A stretch of DNA of 64,000 nt from a bacterium (GCA_030432695.1 JAUILN010000007.1:434001-498000), one strand, 5' to 3'; counted from the first letter of the stretch, positions 53,710-63,875 are shown. The notes: a model not told the origin generated them from the letters alone. Program-made: numbers and translations.

Positions 53710-54456
53710 ATGCCTGCCGACGCAGACCCCTTCCCTCCCCTCGATCCCGACCGCCTGCGCGACCGGACCTTCGTCGTCTCGGGCGCGACCGGCGCGGTCG
53801 GCAGCGCGCTGGTCGCGAAGTTGGCGACCCACGGCGCGCGCCTGGGAATCGCCGCGCGCAAGGCCTGGCAGGTCGACAAGCTCCGCAAGTCGCTCGGCGG
53901 GGTGGCCGACCCACGCAACCTGTTGGTGGCACACGTCGGCAACCGCGACGCCGAAGCCGCGGCCGGATTCGTGAAGGGGGTGGAGGACTCCCTCGGCGCG
54001 ATCGATGCCTTGGTTTCCTGCGCCGGAGCATTCGCCTACGCGGACGTCGGCGAGGAGCCGAGCGGCCGCGACCTGGAGTTGCTGGACGCCAACTTCCTCG
54101 TCGCGCACACCCTCGCCCGCGCCGTCGTGTCGCCGATGCTGCGTCGGGACTCCGGCGCGCTGGTGTTCACCGGCGCCCGCGTGGTCGGCACGCCCACCAC
54201 GGGCATGGCGCTCTACGCGGCCTCGAAGGCAGCGCTCCACGAGTATGCGCGCACCCTGGCCGCCGAGGTCGGGCCGCGCGGCATCCGCGTGCGGGTGGTT
54301 GCGCCGGGAGTCGTCGACACCGCGGCCAACCGCGAGGCGATGCCGGACGCCGACCACGGCTCGTGGATTCCGGTGGACGTGTTGGTCGACGCGCTGCTGG
54401 TGCAGGCGACCGGGAAGCCGGATGCCGCCGGCGACGACATCGTCCGGGTGCTCTGA
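53710..54456 (+). CDS. Short-chain dehydrogenase/reductase with altered active site
   Basis: 248 residues, ATG 53710. NAD(P) loop SGATGAVGSALVAKL near residue 25, NAG-like SCAGAFAYADV, and active-site Tyr/Lys in YAASK. Thirteen residues before the Tyr, where the catalytic Ser usually stands, the sequence ALVFTGARVVGTPTTGMALY has Ala, so the enzyme may be crippled or use another residue. Substrate unknown. Follows the dapF hairpin by 63 bp. Confidence 0.9.
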   Translation: MPADADPFPPLDPDRLRDRTFVVSGATGAVGSALVAKLATHGARLGIAARKAWQVDKLRKSLGGVADPRNLLVAHVGNRDAEAAAGFVKGVEDSLGAIDALVSCAGAFAYADVGEEPSGRDLELLDANFLVAHTLARAVVSPMLRRDSGALVFTGARVVGTPTTGMALYAASKAALHEYARTLAAEVGPRGIRVRVVAPGVVDTAANREAMPDADHGSWIPVDVLVDALLVQATGKPDAAGDDIVRVL

Positions 54457-54495
54457 TGCGCACCCGACCGGCTCCGATCGGCTAGTCTGGCCGCC

Positions 54496-55584
54496 ATGAT
54501 CCGGGCCCGAGTCCGTACTTCGTCGCGCACCGACCGGTGCCCGCATCGTGGCGCGCTCCTGGCGCTGGCGATGGGCCTCGCTCCCCTCCTGGCCGCGCAA
54601 GACGAGAAACCCGCGGCGCAGGACCCGCTGCCCGCCGCCCGAGCCGCCGTGCAGAAGTGGCTCGGCTCCGCGCTCGACGACCGCACCCTGCTGGAGGACG
54701 CGGTCGCCAAGGTCCTGGCCGCCGGCAAGCCCGGGCTGCGCGTGGTCGCCGACGCCAACCGGGCCGCTCTCGCCGACGACCGTAGAGCGCGCATCGCCGT
54801 CGACTCGCTGATCTCCAGCGTCGCCACCGGGTTCCTGCAGGAGGCGACCAACAGCGGCTTGGTCTATGCCGGCCAGTACGACGACCTCGCGGTGCTCCAG
54901 CCCGGCATCGGCAGGTACCTCACCGGCCTCGTCCTCGACACCCCGGACTGGTTCCCGGACAACATGCGCCCCCTCGTGGTGCCCGCACTGCGCGACCTCT
55001 ATCCGAAGGGTCCCGAAGAGGCGGTGGTCCGGGCCTTCGCCGAGATCTGCGAGGACACCGACTTCGAATCGCAGGCGCTGCGCGAGGCGGTGAGCTACGC
55101 GCTCGCGCAATGGGGCCGCCGCGAGTTCGTGCAGGACCAGCTCGACGAATACGCGGAGAACGCCGGCGAGGGCAAGACCGCCGACGAGCTGCACTTCGTC
55201 CGCGCGCTGGCGGGCATCCACTACAGCCTGCGCGAGTACGAGCGCTCGGCCGACCTGTGGACCCGGTTCCTGCAGGGCACGCTCACGCTCGGCGGCGAGC
55301 CCTCGGCCCACGAAGAGTACAACGCCGCGTGCAACCTGGCGTTGGCCGGCCGACGTGAGGCCGCGCTGGCGGCGATGGAGCGCTGCGCCGCGCGGATCGC
55401 GGAGGGCAAGATGCAGTCGACCGCGCCACTGACCCGCTCGATGTTCGAGACCGACCCCGACCTGCGCTCGATCCGCCCGGACCCGCGCTACACCGCTGCG
55501 ACCGAGCAGGCGTTCGCCGACGCCGAGGATCAGGGCAAGGGTGACGACGGGCAGGAGCACGCCGACCCGGAACGCCGCCGTTGA
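54496..55584 (+). CDS. Secreted HEAT/TPR-type helical repeat protein
   Basis: 362 residues, ATG 54496. Signal peptide (LLALAMGLAPLLAAQ after a basic stretch), then an all-helical protein. Residues 150-240 look HEAT-like (NMRPLVVPALRDLYPKGPEEAVVRAF) and 250-320 TPR-like (LHFVRALAGIHYSLREYERSADLW; AHEEYNAACNLALAGRREAALAAMERCA). The last 30 residues are acidic and disordered. Overlaps the M48 gene by 4 bp, so it may assist that peptidase. No known family. Confidence 0.83.
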   Translation: MIRARVRTSSRTDRCPHRGALLALAMGLAPLLAAQDEKPAAQDPLPAARAAVQKWLGSALDDRTLLEDAVAKVLAAGKPGLRVVADANRAALADDRRARIAVDSLISSVATGFLQEATNSGLVYAGQYDDLAVLQPGIGRYLTGLVLDTPDWFPDNMRPLVVPALRDLYPKGPEEAVVRAFAEICEDTDFESQALREAVSYALAQWGRREFVQDQLDEYAENAGEGKTADELHFVRALAGIHYSLREYERSADLWTRFLQGTLTLGGEPSAHEEYNAACNLALAGRREAALAAMERCAARIAEGKMQSTAPLTRSMFETDPDLRSIRPDPRYTAATEQAFADAEDQGKGDDGQEHADPERRR

Positions 55585-57365
55585 TCCTGTCGCGCTCGTT
55601 CCTGCTCGGCGTCGCGCTGCTCGCCGCGTCGGACCTGGCCGTCGACCGTCTACCCGCGCCTCCGACGGTGGGTCCCCTGCTCGCCAGTATGGCGCTGCTG
55701 CCGGTGCCCAGCCTGTTGGCCCGTTGGTCGGGTCGCCGACTGGCCCGCGCCGCGATCCTCGGTTGGCAGCTCGGTAGGGCGATGCGACTCTGGGTTCGTC
55801 TGGAATCGCTGAGCGTGCCCCTGGCCTACGCGGTGATGCTGTTCGCCGCCAACCTCGAGGACTTCGCGCGCGCCACTGCGCCGCAGTCCGACGCGCTGCA
55901 CACCACGGTCCTGCTGCTGCCGCTCCTGCTGCTCGAGGGCTCGTTCCGGATGGCGCAGGCGCACACCAACTCGTGGTTCGCGGTGCGTAGCCTGCTGCCC
56001 CCGCATCCGCTGGCGGCGACCTGGGGCCGCGGCTCGGCGCTGATGGCCGCGGCGCTGGTCGGCGCCGCAGCCGTGCTCGACGTCGCCGGCCACGACCGGC
56101 ACGTCGCGGTGTTCCTGTCGTCGACCTACGTCGGCAACACCGCCAGCCTGCTGTTCGCCATCGCAGTCCTCTCGGTGGTACTCGCGCCGCTGCTGATCCT
56201 CGCCCTCTCGACGGACCGCCGCCTGCCGAGTGGCCTCGACGGGCTGGTCCGCGACACCTGCCACTCGCTCGGCTTCCCGCCGTCGGCAGTGCGGGTGATG
56301 CGTTCCGGCGGCCGATTGGTGACCGCAGCGCTGGTCGGACCGCTGCCGTGGCCGCGCTACCTGCTGCTGACCGACGGTCTGCTCGCGGTTCTCGATCCGT
56401 TCGCGCTGCGCGGCGTGGTGGCCCACGAGGTCGGCCACGCGCGTGCCCGTCACCCGGGCCTGTTGCTCCTGCTGTTCGTCGTCGTGCCGGTGCTCGCGAT
56501 CCACCCGCTGGCCTCACTCGACCTGGAGAGCCTCGGCCCGGAGAACCTGGCGATCGGAGGCCTGGTCGCGCTCGCGCTCGGCTGGTGGCTGGTCCGACGC
56601 GTCATGCACCAGATGGAGTTCGAGGCCGACCATCTGTCGGCCGAGGCGCTCGGAGGCGCGATGCCAACCATCACCGCACTCGAGAGGGTCGGCGACGTCC
56701 ACGGAACCCGCGGCGACCGCGCCACGTTCCGACACCCGAGCGGCCGAGCCCGCATCGAGGCACTGCTGGCCTGGGAACGCGATCCGGGCTACCGCGATCG
56801 GTTCGCCCGCCGGAGCCGGCGACTGCGCCGCGCGATCGCGGTGGTGCTTGTCACCGCGGTGACTCTCAACGCGTGGTCGCTGTGGCGCACCTGGGACGTC
56901 GACCGCGTCTATCTCGCCTTCCTCACCGGCGACTTCGCCCAGGCGACGGAGCGGCTGGAGGCCCTTCCCGACGACGCCCCGGGCTTCGCGGACCGCGAGC
57001 GAACCGAACTGGCCGAGACCCTCTCGGCGGCCCGGGAGCTGGTCGACGGAGGCGGCCCCTGGGAGCGCATCGGTCCCGAGCTGGCGCGGGATGCCTGGCG
57101 CCGCGGCCTGGACGAACTCGCGAGGTCCGGTCCGGCGGAGGCATCACGCTGGTTCGACCTCTCGACTCTCGGCCCCGCGCCCGGGATCACCCGGCAGCTG
57201 ACCCAGCGCTGGAGCCGAGCCGCGCGGGACGGCGAGCGCGACGAGGAAGCGCGAGTCGCGCGGCACCTCTCGGGGCTGCCCGGCCTGCCCCCGGAGCTGC
57301 GAGCGGCCCTCGATCGGAACCGATCAGCCGACGACGGAGCGGTCGAATCCCGCCGCGGACAATGA
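55581..57365 (+). CDS. Membrane M48-type zinc metallopeptidase
   Basis: 594 residues, TTG start overlapping the previous stop. About six N-terminal helices, then VVAHEVGHARARHP with HEVGH near residue 283 and MEFEADHLSAEAL near 347 giving the third zinc ligand; two more helices flank the site as in HtpX/Ste24. The C-terminal 170 residues are a helical region (TGDFAQATERLEALPDD, ...) resembling TPR. Membrane-embedded protease for quality control or precursor processing (inference). Confidence 0.9.
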   Translation: MILSRSFLLGVALLAASDLAVDRLPAPPTVGPLLASMALLPVPSLLARWSGRRLARAAILGWQLGRAMRLWVRLESLSVPLAYAVMLFAANLEDFARATAPQSDALHTTVLLLPLLLLEGSFRMAQAHTNSWFAVRSLLPPHPLAATWGRGSALMAAALVGAAAVLDVAGHDRHVAVFLSSTYVGNTASLLFAIAVLSVVLAPLLILALSTDRRLPSGLDGLVRDTCHSLGFPPSAVRVMRSGGRLVTAALVGPLPWPRYLLLTDGLLAVLDPFALRGVVAHEVGHARARHPGLLLLLFVVVPVLAIHPLASLDLESLGPENLAIGGLVALALGWWLVRRVMHQMEFEADHLSAEALGGAMPTITALERVGDVHGTRGDRATFRHPSGRARIEALLAWERDPGYRDRFARRSRRLRRAIAVVLVTAVTLNAWSLWRTWDVDRVYLAFLTGDFAQATERLEALPDDAPGFADRERTELAETLSAARELVDGGGPWERIGPELARDAWRRGLDELARSGPAEASRWFDLSTLGPAPGITRQLTQRWSRAARDGERDEEARVARHLSGLPGLPPELRAALDRNRSADDGAVESRRGQ

Positions 57366-57439
57366 CGGTCGACGGCTCCGGAACAGCCAGGCTCCCCTGA
57401 CCACCGAGTGAGGAACGCCGCTGGCCGGCGGGTCGAAGC

Positions 57440-59749
57440 TCAGTAGCGATTGACCTCGACCGCCCAGGCTGCGGGGATCTCCGCGACCTGATTGCCATTG
57501 CGGTCGAACTCGCGCACGCCACCGTTCTCCGCGACCAGCGTATGGCCGTTGGGCAGCCGGTCGGCATCGCTCGGTGACGACAGGTCGGTGATCTGGAACA
57601 CGATCTTGCCGGAGCGATCGACCTCGATCACCTGGTGCTTGGTCCGCTGGGTGATGAGCGTATTGCCATTGGGCAGGCGGTCGGCGTCGTGCGCGCTCTC
57701 GACCCGGTCCATCTCCCAGACCACCTCGCCGTCGCGGGAGACCTCGATCACCCGGCTGCCCTCGCCGTCGGCGATGAGCACGTTGCCGTTCGGCAGGCGA
57801 TCGACGTCGTAGGGCTTCACGCCTTCGAACGTCCAGACGATCTGCTTGTCGGGCGAGACCTCGACGACCCGCTTGCCGAAGGTGTCGGCGATCAGCGTAT
57901 TGCCATTGGGGAGGCGGTCGGCGTCATACGGGTTGCGCAGCTCCTCGAAGCTCCAGACCTCCTCGCCGTCACGGGTGACCTCGACGACGCGATTGAGCGC
58001 GAACTCGGTGATCAACAGGTTGCCGGAGTCCAGACACTCGACGTCCCACGCCCCGTACACCTCCTCCAGGGCGAACGTCTCGCGGCCCTGGTCGTCGACC
58101 TCGAAGATCCGGTTGTCGGAGTAGTCGGCGATGAGCGTGAAACCCCAGAGCGCTCCGCCACCGACGCCGAACTCGATGCGCTGCACGTCGGCCACCTCGA
58201 CGACCGCGGCGCCGAGGCCGGGAACCTGCGCGGCGAGGCGACCCTGCGCATGGCCTCCGAGGTGGGCGAGGAGTCGATCACCGCTGGCGAGGTCGAGCCG
58301 CGCAAACAATGCGTTCGAACTGCCGGCGTCCTGCGGCCGACGGAACAGCAGCCCTGCCACGTCGGTCAACGCCACCTCCTGCGCTTCGCCCCCGGCCGCG
58401 GGCTCGTAGACCAGCGTGCCGTCGGCGAACGACAGGATCCGTGCATCGATCATCTTGTTGTCGCGCATCCGGATCCGGTCGTGCGTCGGCACGGCGCCGA
58501 CCAGCCGATCGAGTTCCGGATCGGTGGCCACACCCTGGACCTGGTCCCGGCGGATGGAGACCTCGCCGAACAGCTCGGACCGCACGGTGATCGTCTCGGC
58601 ATCGGCCGCCAGGAGCCGGCCCACGACGAGACTGCCCTGCTTGGTGAACACGCGGACCGCGCCCTCCGGTAGCGGTGCCGTCGCCACGTCGCGCAACACC
58701 ACCGGGCACTCCAGGCGCGGCAGCCGCATCCGGTCGAGGCCGTCGACCAACTCGGCGAACACCAGCCACGAGCCGCGGATCTCCAGGATCGGCGCATCGA
58801 CCTCGCCGCGGTCGGCGAGCTGGGTCCGCGCCGTGACGCGCTCGTCGGGGTCGACCACCGGAATCGAGAGGCCCGCCAGGGAACGGATCGCCGGGTCGAC
58901 CGCGACCTCGCTGATGCGCGCCGCGACCTCGGGGCCGTCCTCGCGCGCCCGCAGGTCGGCGAGCAGCGCGCTGGCCTCGGTGGTGGTCAGCACCCCGTCG
59001 GTCGCGAACAGTTCCAGCACCACGTCGCGGGCCTCGGGCACCTGCAGCAGCGCGAGGCCGGCCAGGGCAGCGCGGCGCTTCGCGGAGCCCGACGCCTCCT
59101 CGAGCACACGGGTGCGCAGCAGGGTGGCGTCCTCCGCATGGCTGCCGGTGGCACCGAGCGCCACCAATGCGTGTTCGACGACCAGTGGGTCGGTGTGTCC
59201 CAATGCGCTGATCAATGCACGTCGCAGACGGTCATTGCCGGGCATGTATGCGGCGGTCGCCACCAATCCACGCAGGATGCGGATCTCGTTGCGCGCATCG
59301 TCGATCTTGCTGTCGGCGATCGCATTGGCGATGCGCCGCGCCCGGATCCGCTCCTCCAGGGTCTCGCCGGACTGCGCGCGCTCTTCGATCTGCGCCTGGG
59401 CCCGCGCGCCGTCCTCGACCAGTCGCCGTTCGGCATTCTCCCGAACCACCCAGCGCTCGTCGGCGAGCTGATCGAGCAGGCGCTCGATCTTCAGCGAGTA
59501 CTCGCGGTGGTCGCCGTGCACCGTCTGCGCGAGCGCATCGGCGCACAGCTCGGCGTTGCGGACCAGCGCGGCGATCTGCCGGGCCTGTGCCAGCACTCCG
59601 ACCTCCAGGAATCCCGAAGCGCGGGCCCGCAATTCCTCCTGGGTCCAAGGATCCGCACCACCCGCCGCCTGCGACACCGCGGGAGCGGCGATCATCCAGC
59701 AGAGGAGCACGGGGGCGAGCGATCGGCCGAAAGCAGCTGAACAGGGCAT
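57440..59749 (-). CDS. Secreted HEAT plus beta-propeller repeat protein
   Basis: 769 residues, ATG 59749 (MPCSAAFGRSLAPVLLCW) with signal peptide ending PAVSQA. Residues 40-300 are helical, HEAT-like (LIDQLADERWVVRENAERRLVEDG-type and ALISALGHTDPLVVEHALVALG). About 330-530 hold strand-rich domains with two 'G-x-L-x-A-D-x-x-T-I/L' pieces (VVGRLLAADAETITVRS). From about 540 come five to six blades with DxDRLPNGNTLIAD...VVEVSxDKxIVW, about 41 residues each. The propeller type resembles arylsulfotransferase-like secreted repeats common in planctomycetes. No enzyme motif. Confidence 0.87.
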   Translation of the reverse strand: MPCSAAFGRSLAPVLLCWMIAAPAVSQAAGGADPWTQEELRARASGFLEVGVLAQARQIAALVRNAELCADALAQTVHGDHREYSLKIERLLDQLADERWVVRENAERRLVEDGARAQAQIEERAQSGETLEERIRARRIANAIADSKIDDARNEIRILRGLVATAAYMPGNDRLRRALISALGHTDPLVVEHALVALGATGSHAEDATLLRTRVLEEASGSAKRRAALAGLALLQVPEARDVVLELFATDGVLTTTEASALLADLRAREDGPEVAARISEVAVDPAIRSLAGLSIPVVDPDERVTARTQLADRGEVDAPILEIRGSWLVFAELVDGLDRMRLPRLECPVVLRDVATAPLPEGAVRVFTKQGSLVVGRLLAADAETITVRSELFGEVSIRRDQVQGVATDPELDRLVGAVPTHDRIRMRDNKMIDARILSFADGTLVYEPAAGGEAQEVALTDVAGLLFRRPQDAGSSNALFARLDLASGDRLLAHLGGHAQGRLAAQVPGLGAAVVEVADVQRIEFGVGGGALWGFTLIADYSDNRIFEVDDQGRETFALEEVYGAWDVECLDSGNLLITEFALNRVVEVTRDGEEVWSFEELRNPYDADRLPNGNTLIADTFGKRVVEVSPDKQIVWTFEGVKPYDVDRLPNGNVLIADGEGSRVIEVSRDGEVVWEMDRVESAHDADRLPNGNTLITQRTKHQVIEVDRSGKIVFQITDLSSPSDADRLPNGHTLVAENGGVREFDRNGNQVAEIPAAWAVEVNRY
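57500..58150 (-). repeat. Tandem propeller-blade repeats
   Basis: Units of about 120-126 bp, with four clear copies of the DRLPNG box near 57545, 57670, 57795 and 57910 and more diverged ones near 58030 and 58140. At DNA level the core GCGTATTGCCATTGGG recurs almost unchanged in two copies. Coding repeats, not an array of spacers. Confidence 0.85.
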
Positions 59750-59904
59750 CGATTCGTTCGTTTGGCGGAAGTCACGGCGGGGGACGCGCGTCGGGAACAT
59801 AACCGCCGCCGCCCCTCGCGGGTTGGGAACCCACCGCGTAGATTGCGCCTCTCCGGCGCGCCCCCCCACGACGACTCGCACCGTCGCTGCTTCCACGATT
59901 CCTC

Positions 59905-62766
59905 GTGTCGACGAAGAAATCGCCAGCCCCTCACGCCGCCGTTCGGATGCACGGCGCTGCAGAGCCTCAGAGCGCACAGCCTCGGGGTACTGCGGCGCGG
60001 GTTCCGACGGATCGACGCAGTCTTCCCGAATCACGCGGCGCTCCGGTGCCTGGTAGGTCGGCGACGCCGGCCCAGGTGGTCGCATTCGTGGCCCTATCGG
60101 TCGCGCTGGGTTCGCTCGCCGAACGCGGCACCGCGCAGGTACAGGTCGAAGCACGTCCGCCGATCGCGCTCGTTGCCGAGCTGACCGGCCGCGGACCGCA
60201 GACGCAGACCGACCTGGGTCGCGCGCCCAAGATGCTGCAGAGCCCGAACGTGGACCGGTTCCTGCGTCGGGCCCAGGACTTCCTGTCTCGCGACGACTTC
60301 GCCGGTGCGATCCAGATCCTTCAGGACGTCGTTGAAGGTCGCACCCTGATCGATCCGGCCGCCGAGGCCGCAAGAGAAGACGCGCCGGACGAATCGTCGG
60401 GGGCCGAGAATCCTCCGGAGGACTCCCCCGGGGTGCAGGGCTTCTTCGAGGAGGACTCGACCCACGCGGTCTTCAGCACCGACGAGCGGCTCTACCGGCC
60501 AGTGCAGCGCCTCTGCCACGAGATGCTGGCCGCCTTGCCGAGTGCTGGCGCAGCCTACTACCGCACCCGCTTCGAGGTGGCGGCAGAACGGGCGTACGAA
60601 GCGGCCAGCCGCGCAGGCGACCCACGCGCCTTCGAAGAGGTGTTCCGGCGCTACTTCCTGACCCGCACCGCCGCGCGCGCGATGCAGGACGCCGCGAACC
60701 TGCAACTCGACGCCGGCCGCTACCGCGCGGCGATCCGCACCTACGGTCTCCTGCTCGACGTCTACCCGAGCGAGGACCGCGCGGCCGCCGGGATCCGAGA
60801 CGCGTGGCTGCGCTTCAAAGTCGCGCTGTGCTACCACCTGATCGGCGACGACGCGCGCGCCCGCCAGGAACTCGCGGCCCTGGCCACCGACGATCCCGGG
60901 ATCACGCTGCGCATCGCCGGTGAGCTGACCTCGATCGAAGAGCTCGCCGAGACCGGCTTCGATGCCGAGACGGCACCCGCCGAGACGCGACGTCGCGACG
61001 GCGGGATCGGCAACCTGTTCGCCGACGCCCAGGAAACCCTGGTGCCGCTGTGGGAGCAGCGTTTCGCCGACCAGCGCCCGTACCGGCCGGCCAAGGCGAG
61101 CAACAACGACCGAGCCCGCTTCGTGGTCTTCGACGGCCAGCAACTCGCGCCGACCCCGAAGTACAACGACTTCCGCCCCGGCCTGAGAGTGGCCTACCTC
61201 GACGGCGAACTGGCGTTCCTCGACCACCAGCGACTGCGCATCGTGGAGACCCTCACCGGTCGGGCTCTCGCGGAGACCGACGGCCGCGTCGACGTGCCCG
61301 AACCGCAACCAGGCCGCCCGCGGACTCGCATCCCCGCGTACGACCACTGCACCTCGCAACCGACGATCCTGGCCGATCTCGCGGTGATCCTGGTCGGTAC
61401 CGACTCCTCACGACCCGACGGGATGCGGGCCGTCCTCGAGACCGAGCTCAAGGCCTGGACCCTCGACGGCAAAGAACGCGTCTGGCAGTCGAGCGATCGC
61501 ACCGAATTCCACGATGTGACGTTCCTGGCCTCGCCGACGCCGTTCGGCGACCGGCTCCTGGTGCCGACCATGCGGAAGGGCACCTACGAGCTGACCTGCC
61601 TCGAGGCGCGCACCGGTGAACTCGTCTACCGCGTGGCGCTGCATCGCGACGGCACCGAGTTCGCGCGGCCGATCACGCCGCCCGCGGTGGTCCGTGAGGG
61701 CATCGCCTACGTGCTCACACAAGCCGGCTGTCTCGCGGCGGTCGACGCGCACACGGGCTCGCTCCGCTGGATCGTCCGATACGAGCGCCTGCACCCGCTA
61801 CGGCGGATCCCGCCGGTGGTCGCGCAGCGTGAGAACGATCCGTTCCGCGGCAACTACTTCCGCGAAGAGGGCGTCGAGGGCTTCGCGCCCGGCGAGCTGA
61901 TCGCTCACGACGGCATGCTGGTGTTCGCGCCCGTCGACGGCCGAGTGCTGCACTGCCTCGACGCCGCGACCGGCGATCCGATCTGGATGCTGCAGCAGCA
62001 CGACCTGAAGCTGCTGCTGGGTCACGATGGCGAGGACCTGTTCGCGCTCGGTCGCGACGAGCTGATGTGCATCGGGCTGCGCAGCGGCGTGCGCAAGTGG
62101 TCGGCCTCGGTGCCGGCCCATCCATCGAGCGCACGCTGGCGTGGCCGGGGCCTGGTGCTGGCCAACACCGTGGTCGTTCCCGGCGACAACGAGATCCACG
62201 TGCGGCCGACGACCCGTGACGGCCAGTGGCGCTCGATCCCGCTGCCCGGCTTCAGCCTCGGCCGCGATCCACTCGAAGGACCCTTCGACCTCTACGCCGA
62301 CGACGTGTTCCTGACCGCGGTCTACGAGGGCGGCCTGCAGGTCTTCGCCACCGCCGAGTCGTTGGCCCGGATCGCCGAGGAGACCGAAGATCCGATCCGT
62401 CGCTCGGTGCTGCTGGCGCAGGCCGGCGATCTGGGCGCCGCAATCGATGCGCTCGACACCGTGCGGGCCGCGGCCACCAACGGTGCGGTCGACGACCCCG
62501 ACGGCGTGCGCCCCACCGCGCTCCAGCTCGACGTCGCCGAGCGGATGCTGGCCCTGACCGGCGAGCTCGCTTTGGCACTGGCGACCCGCGGCGACGCCGA
62601 ACGCGCCGTCGCGATGCTCGACCGCTCGAGGCCGCGAATGACCAACTCCGCGCTGCTGCAGCAGTGGCATCTCGCGCGGCTGGAGGTGTTCGAGACCCTC
62701 GGCGATCTCGACGCCGTCTACAAGGAACAGGAAGCCCTGTACCGCATCATGGAGCGGGGTTCGTGA
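59905..62766 (+). CDS. Secreted TPR plus PQQ-like beta-propeller protein
   Basis: 953 residues from GTG 59905. A start near 60076 (VVAFVALSVALGSLAERGTAQ as signal peptide) is plausible too, and no clear Shine-Dalgarno decides it. Residues about 110-330 are TPR-like (FLRRAQDFLSRDDFAGAIQILQDVVEG; QLDAGRYRAAIRTYGLLLDVYP). About 370-830 are PQQ/BamB-like blades (LTCLEARTGELVYRVAL; LAAVDAHTGSLRWIVRYE; LHCLDAATGDPIWML; MCIGLRSGVRKWSA). A helical tail follows. Divergent from the other propeller protein and coupled to the next gene by GTGA. Function unknown. Confidence 0.85.
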   Translation: MSTKKSPAPHAAVRMHGAAEPQSAQPRGTAARVPTDRRSLPESRGAPVPGRSATPAQVVAFVALSVALGSLAERGTAQVQVEARPPIALVAELTGRGPQTQTDLGRAPKMLQSPNVDRFLRRAQDFLSRDDFAGAIQILQDVVEGRTLIDPAAEAAREDAPDESSGAENPPEDSPGVQGFFEEDSTHAVFSTDERLYRPVQRLCHEMLAALPSAGAAYYRTRFEVAAERAYEAASRAGDPRAFEEVFRRYFLTRTAARAMQDAANLQLDAGRYRAAIRTYGLLLDVYPSEDRAAAGIRDAWLRFKVALCYHLIGDDARARQELAALATDDPGITLRIAGELTSIEELAETGFDAETAPAETRRRDGGIGNLFADAQETLVPLWEQRFADQRPYRPAKASNNDRARFVVFDGQQLAPTPKYNDFRPGLRVAYLDGELAFLDHQRLRIVETLTGRALAETDGRVDVPEPQPGRPRTRIPAYDHCTSQPTILADLAVILVGTDSSRPDGMRAVLETELKAWTLDGKERVWQSSDRTEFHDVTFLASPTPFGDRLLVPTMRKGTYELTCLEARTGELVYRVALHRDGTEFARPITPPAVVREGIAYVLTQAGCLAAVDAHTGSLRWIVRYERLHPLRRIPPVVAQRENDPFRGNYFREEGVEGFAPGELIAHDGMLVFAPVDGRVLHCLDAATGDPIWMLQQHDLKLLLGHDGEDLFALGRDELMCIGLRSGVRKWSASVPAHPSSARWRGRGLVLANTVVVPGDNEIHVRPTTRDGQWRSIPLPGFSLGRDPLEGPFDLYADDVFLTAVYEGGLQVFATAESLARIAEETEDPIRRSVLLAQAGDLGAAIDALDTVRAAATNGAVDDPDGVRPTALQLDVAERMLALTGELALALATRGDAERAVAMLDRSRPRMTNSALLQQWHLARLEVFETLGDLDAVYKEQEALYRIMERGS

Positions 62767-63875
62767 TCCAGCCCGCAGCGTCACCCGGAGGCCTCGAAGT
62801 GTCTGCATCCGATCCCGTTCCCGTCTCGTGTGGTCGGCACCGTGCCATGCCCATCGCAGCGCTCGGCGTCTTCGTGCTGTTCGTGGCGTTCCAGGCGCCA
62901 CGTGCCCAGGAGATCTCGCGCCCCGCCGGCGTGACCCCGGAGATCCAGGCATCGATCGCACGAGGTCTCGAGTATCTGGCCCGTACCCAGAACCGCGACG
63001 GCTCCTGGCGTGCCAACGGCGGCCAGGGCGGCTACCCGACCGCGATGACCGCGCTGGCAGGCACCGCGATGATCGGCTCCGGCTCGACCCCGACGCGCGG
63101 TCGCTACTGGGATCACGTTCAGGCCGCCACCAACTTCCTCATCGACTGTGCACAGCCCGACGGCGTGATCACGGCGCCCGCCGAGGAGGGGCGTTCGATG
63201 TACGGCCACGGCTTCTCGACCATGTACCTCGCCGAGGTCTACGGCATGGAGGAGGACCAGCGCCGCCAGCAGATCCTCCACGACATCCTCACCCGCGCCT
63301 GCCAACTCACCGCACGCTCGCAGTCGCGCGCCGGGGGTTGGCTCTACACGCCGGAGTCCAACGGCGACGAAGGCAGCGTCACGGTCACGCAGATCCAGGC
63401 CCTGCGCGCCTGTCGCAACGCCGGGGTCACGGTGCCCAACGAAACCATCACCCGCTCGGTCGAGTACATCCGCAAGAGCGCCAACCCCGACGGCAGCATC
63501 CGCTACAGCGTGAACTCGGGAGGCGGCGGCCGGCCGGCGATCACCGCCGCAGCGGTCGCGGTGCTCTACAACGCCGGGCGCTACGACGATCCGATGGCCG
63601 AGAAGGCGCTGCAATACGCCAAGCGCACCCTGCCGGTGAACGGCAGCGGCAACGGCCACCACTACTATGCCCAGCTCTATCTCGCGCAGGCCTTCTACCA
63701 GCGCGGTGGTGACGACTGGGACGAGTACTACAGCAAGATGTCGCGCTGGCTCCTGTCGCAGCAGCGCAGCGACGGCAGCTGGATGGGTGACGGGGTCGGC
63801 AGCACGTACGGCACCGCCATCGCGCTGACCATCCTGCAGCTCCCCTACGCCTACCTGCCCATCTACCAGAGGTGA
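62763..63875 (+). CDS. Secreted squalene-cyclase/prenyltransferase-fold repeat protein
   Basis: 370 residues, GTG overlapping the previous stop; ATG 62847 (MPIAALGVFVLFVAFQAPRAQ) would give a tidier signal peptide. The mature part is an alpha/alpha toroid with QW-like motifs: ARTQNRDGSWRANGGQGG (near 75) and LSQQRSDGSWMGDGVGSTYGTAIALTILQLPY at the end. No DxDD cyclase acid or prenyltransferase zinc site is seen, so it is a non-enzymatic or differently acting member, common in planctomycete exported proteins. Likely in one unit with the TPR/propeller gene and the following one. Confidence 0.88.
   Translation: MIQPAASPGGLEVSASDPVPVSCGRHRAMPIAALGVFVLFVAFQAPRAQEISRPAGVTPEIQASIARGLEYLARTQNRDGSWRANGGQGGYPTAMTALAGTAMIGSGSTPTRGRYWDHVQAATNFLIDCAQPDGVITAPAEEGRSMYGHGFSTMYLAEVYGMEEDQRRQQILHDILTRACQLTARSQSRAGGWLYTPESNGDEGSVTVTQIQALRACRNAGVTVPNETITRSVEYIRKSANPDGSIRYSVNSGGGGRPAITAAAVAVLYNAGRYDDPMAEKALQYAKRTLPVNGSGNGHHYYAQLYLAQAFYQRGGDDWDEYYSKMSRWLLSQQRSDGSWMGDGVGSTYGTAIALTILQLPYAYLPIYQR

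Noticed and set aside
53227..56517. A 1096-codon leftward frame across dapF, the SDR and the M48 genes
   Set aside because: Composition is Arg/Ala/Gly/Pro only, and three well-defined genes lie on the opposite strand.
57500..58150. Regular repeats as a CRISPR array
   Set aside because: Period of about 123 bp in frame with a propeller protein; no conserved short repeat with unique spacers.
62763..63875. Hopanoid (squalene-hopene) cyclase
   Set aside because: It has QW-like motifs but no DxDD catalytic motif, is half the usual length, and is exported.
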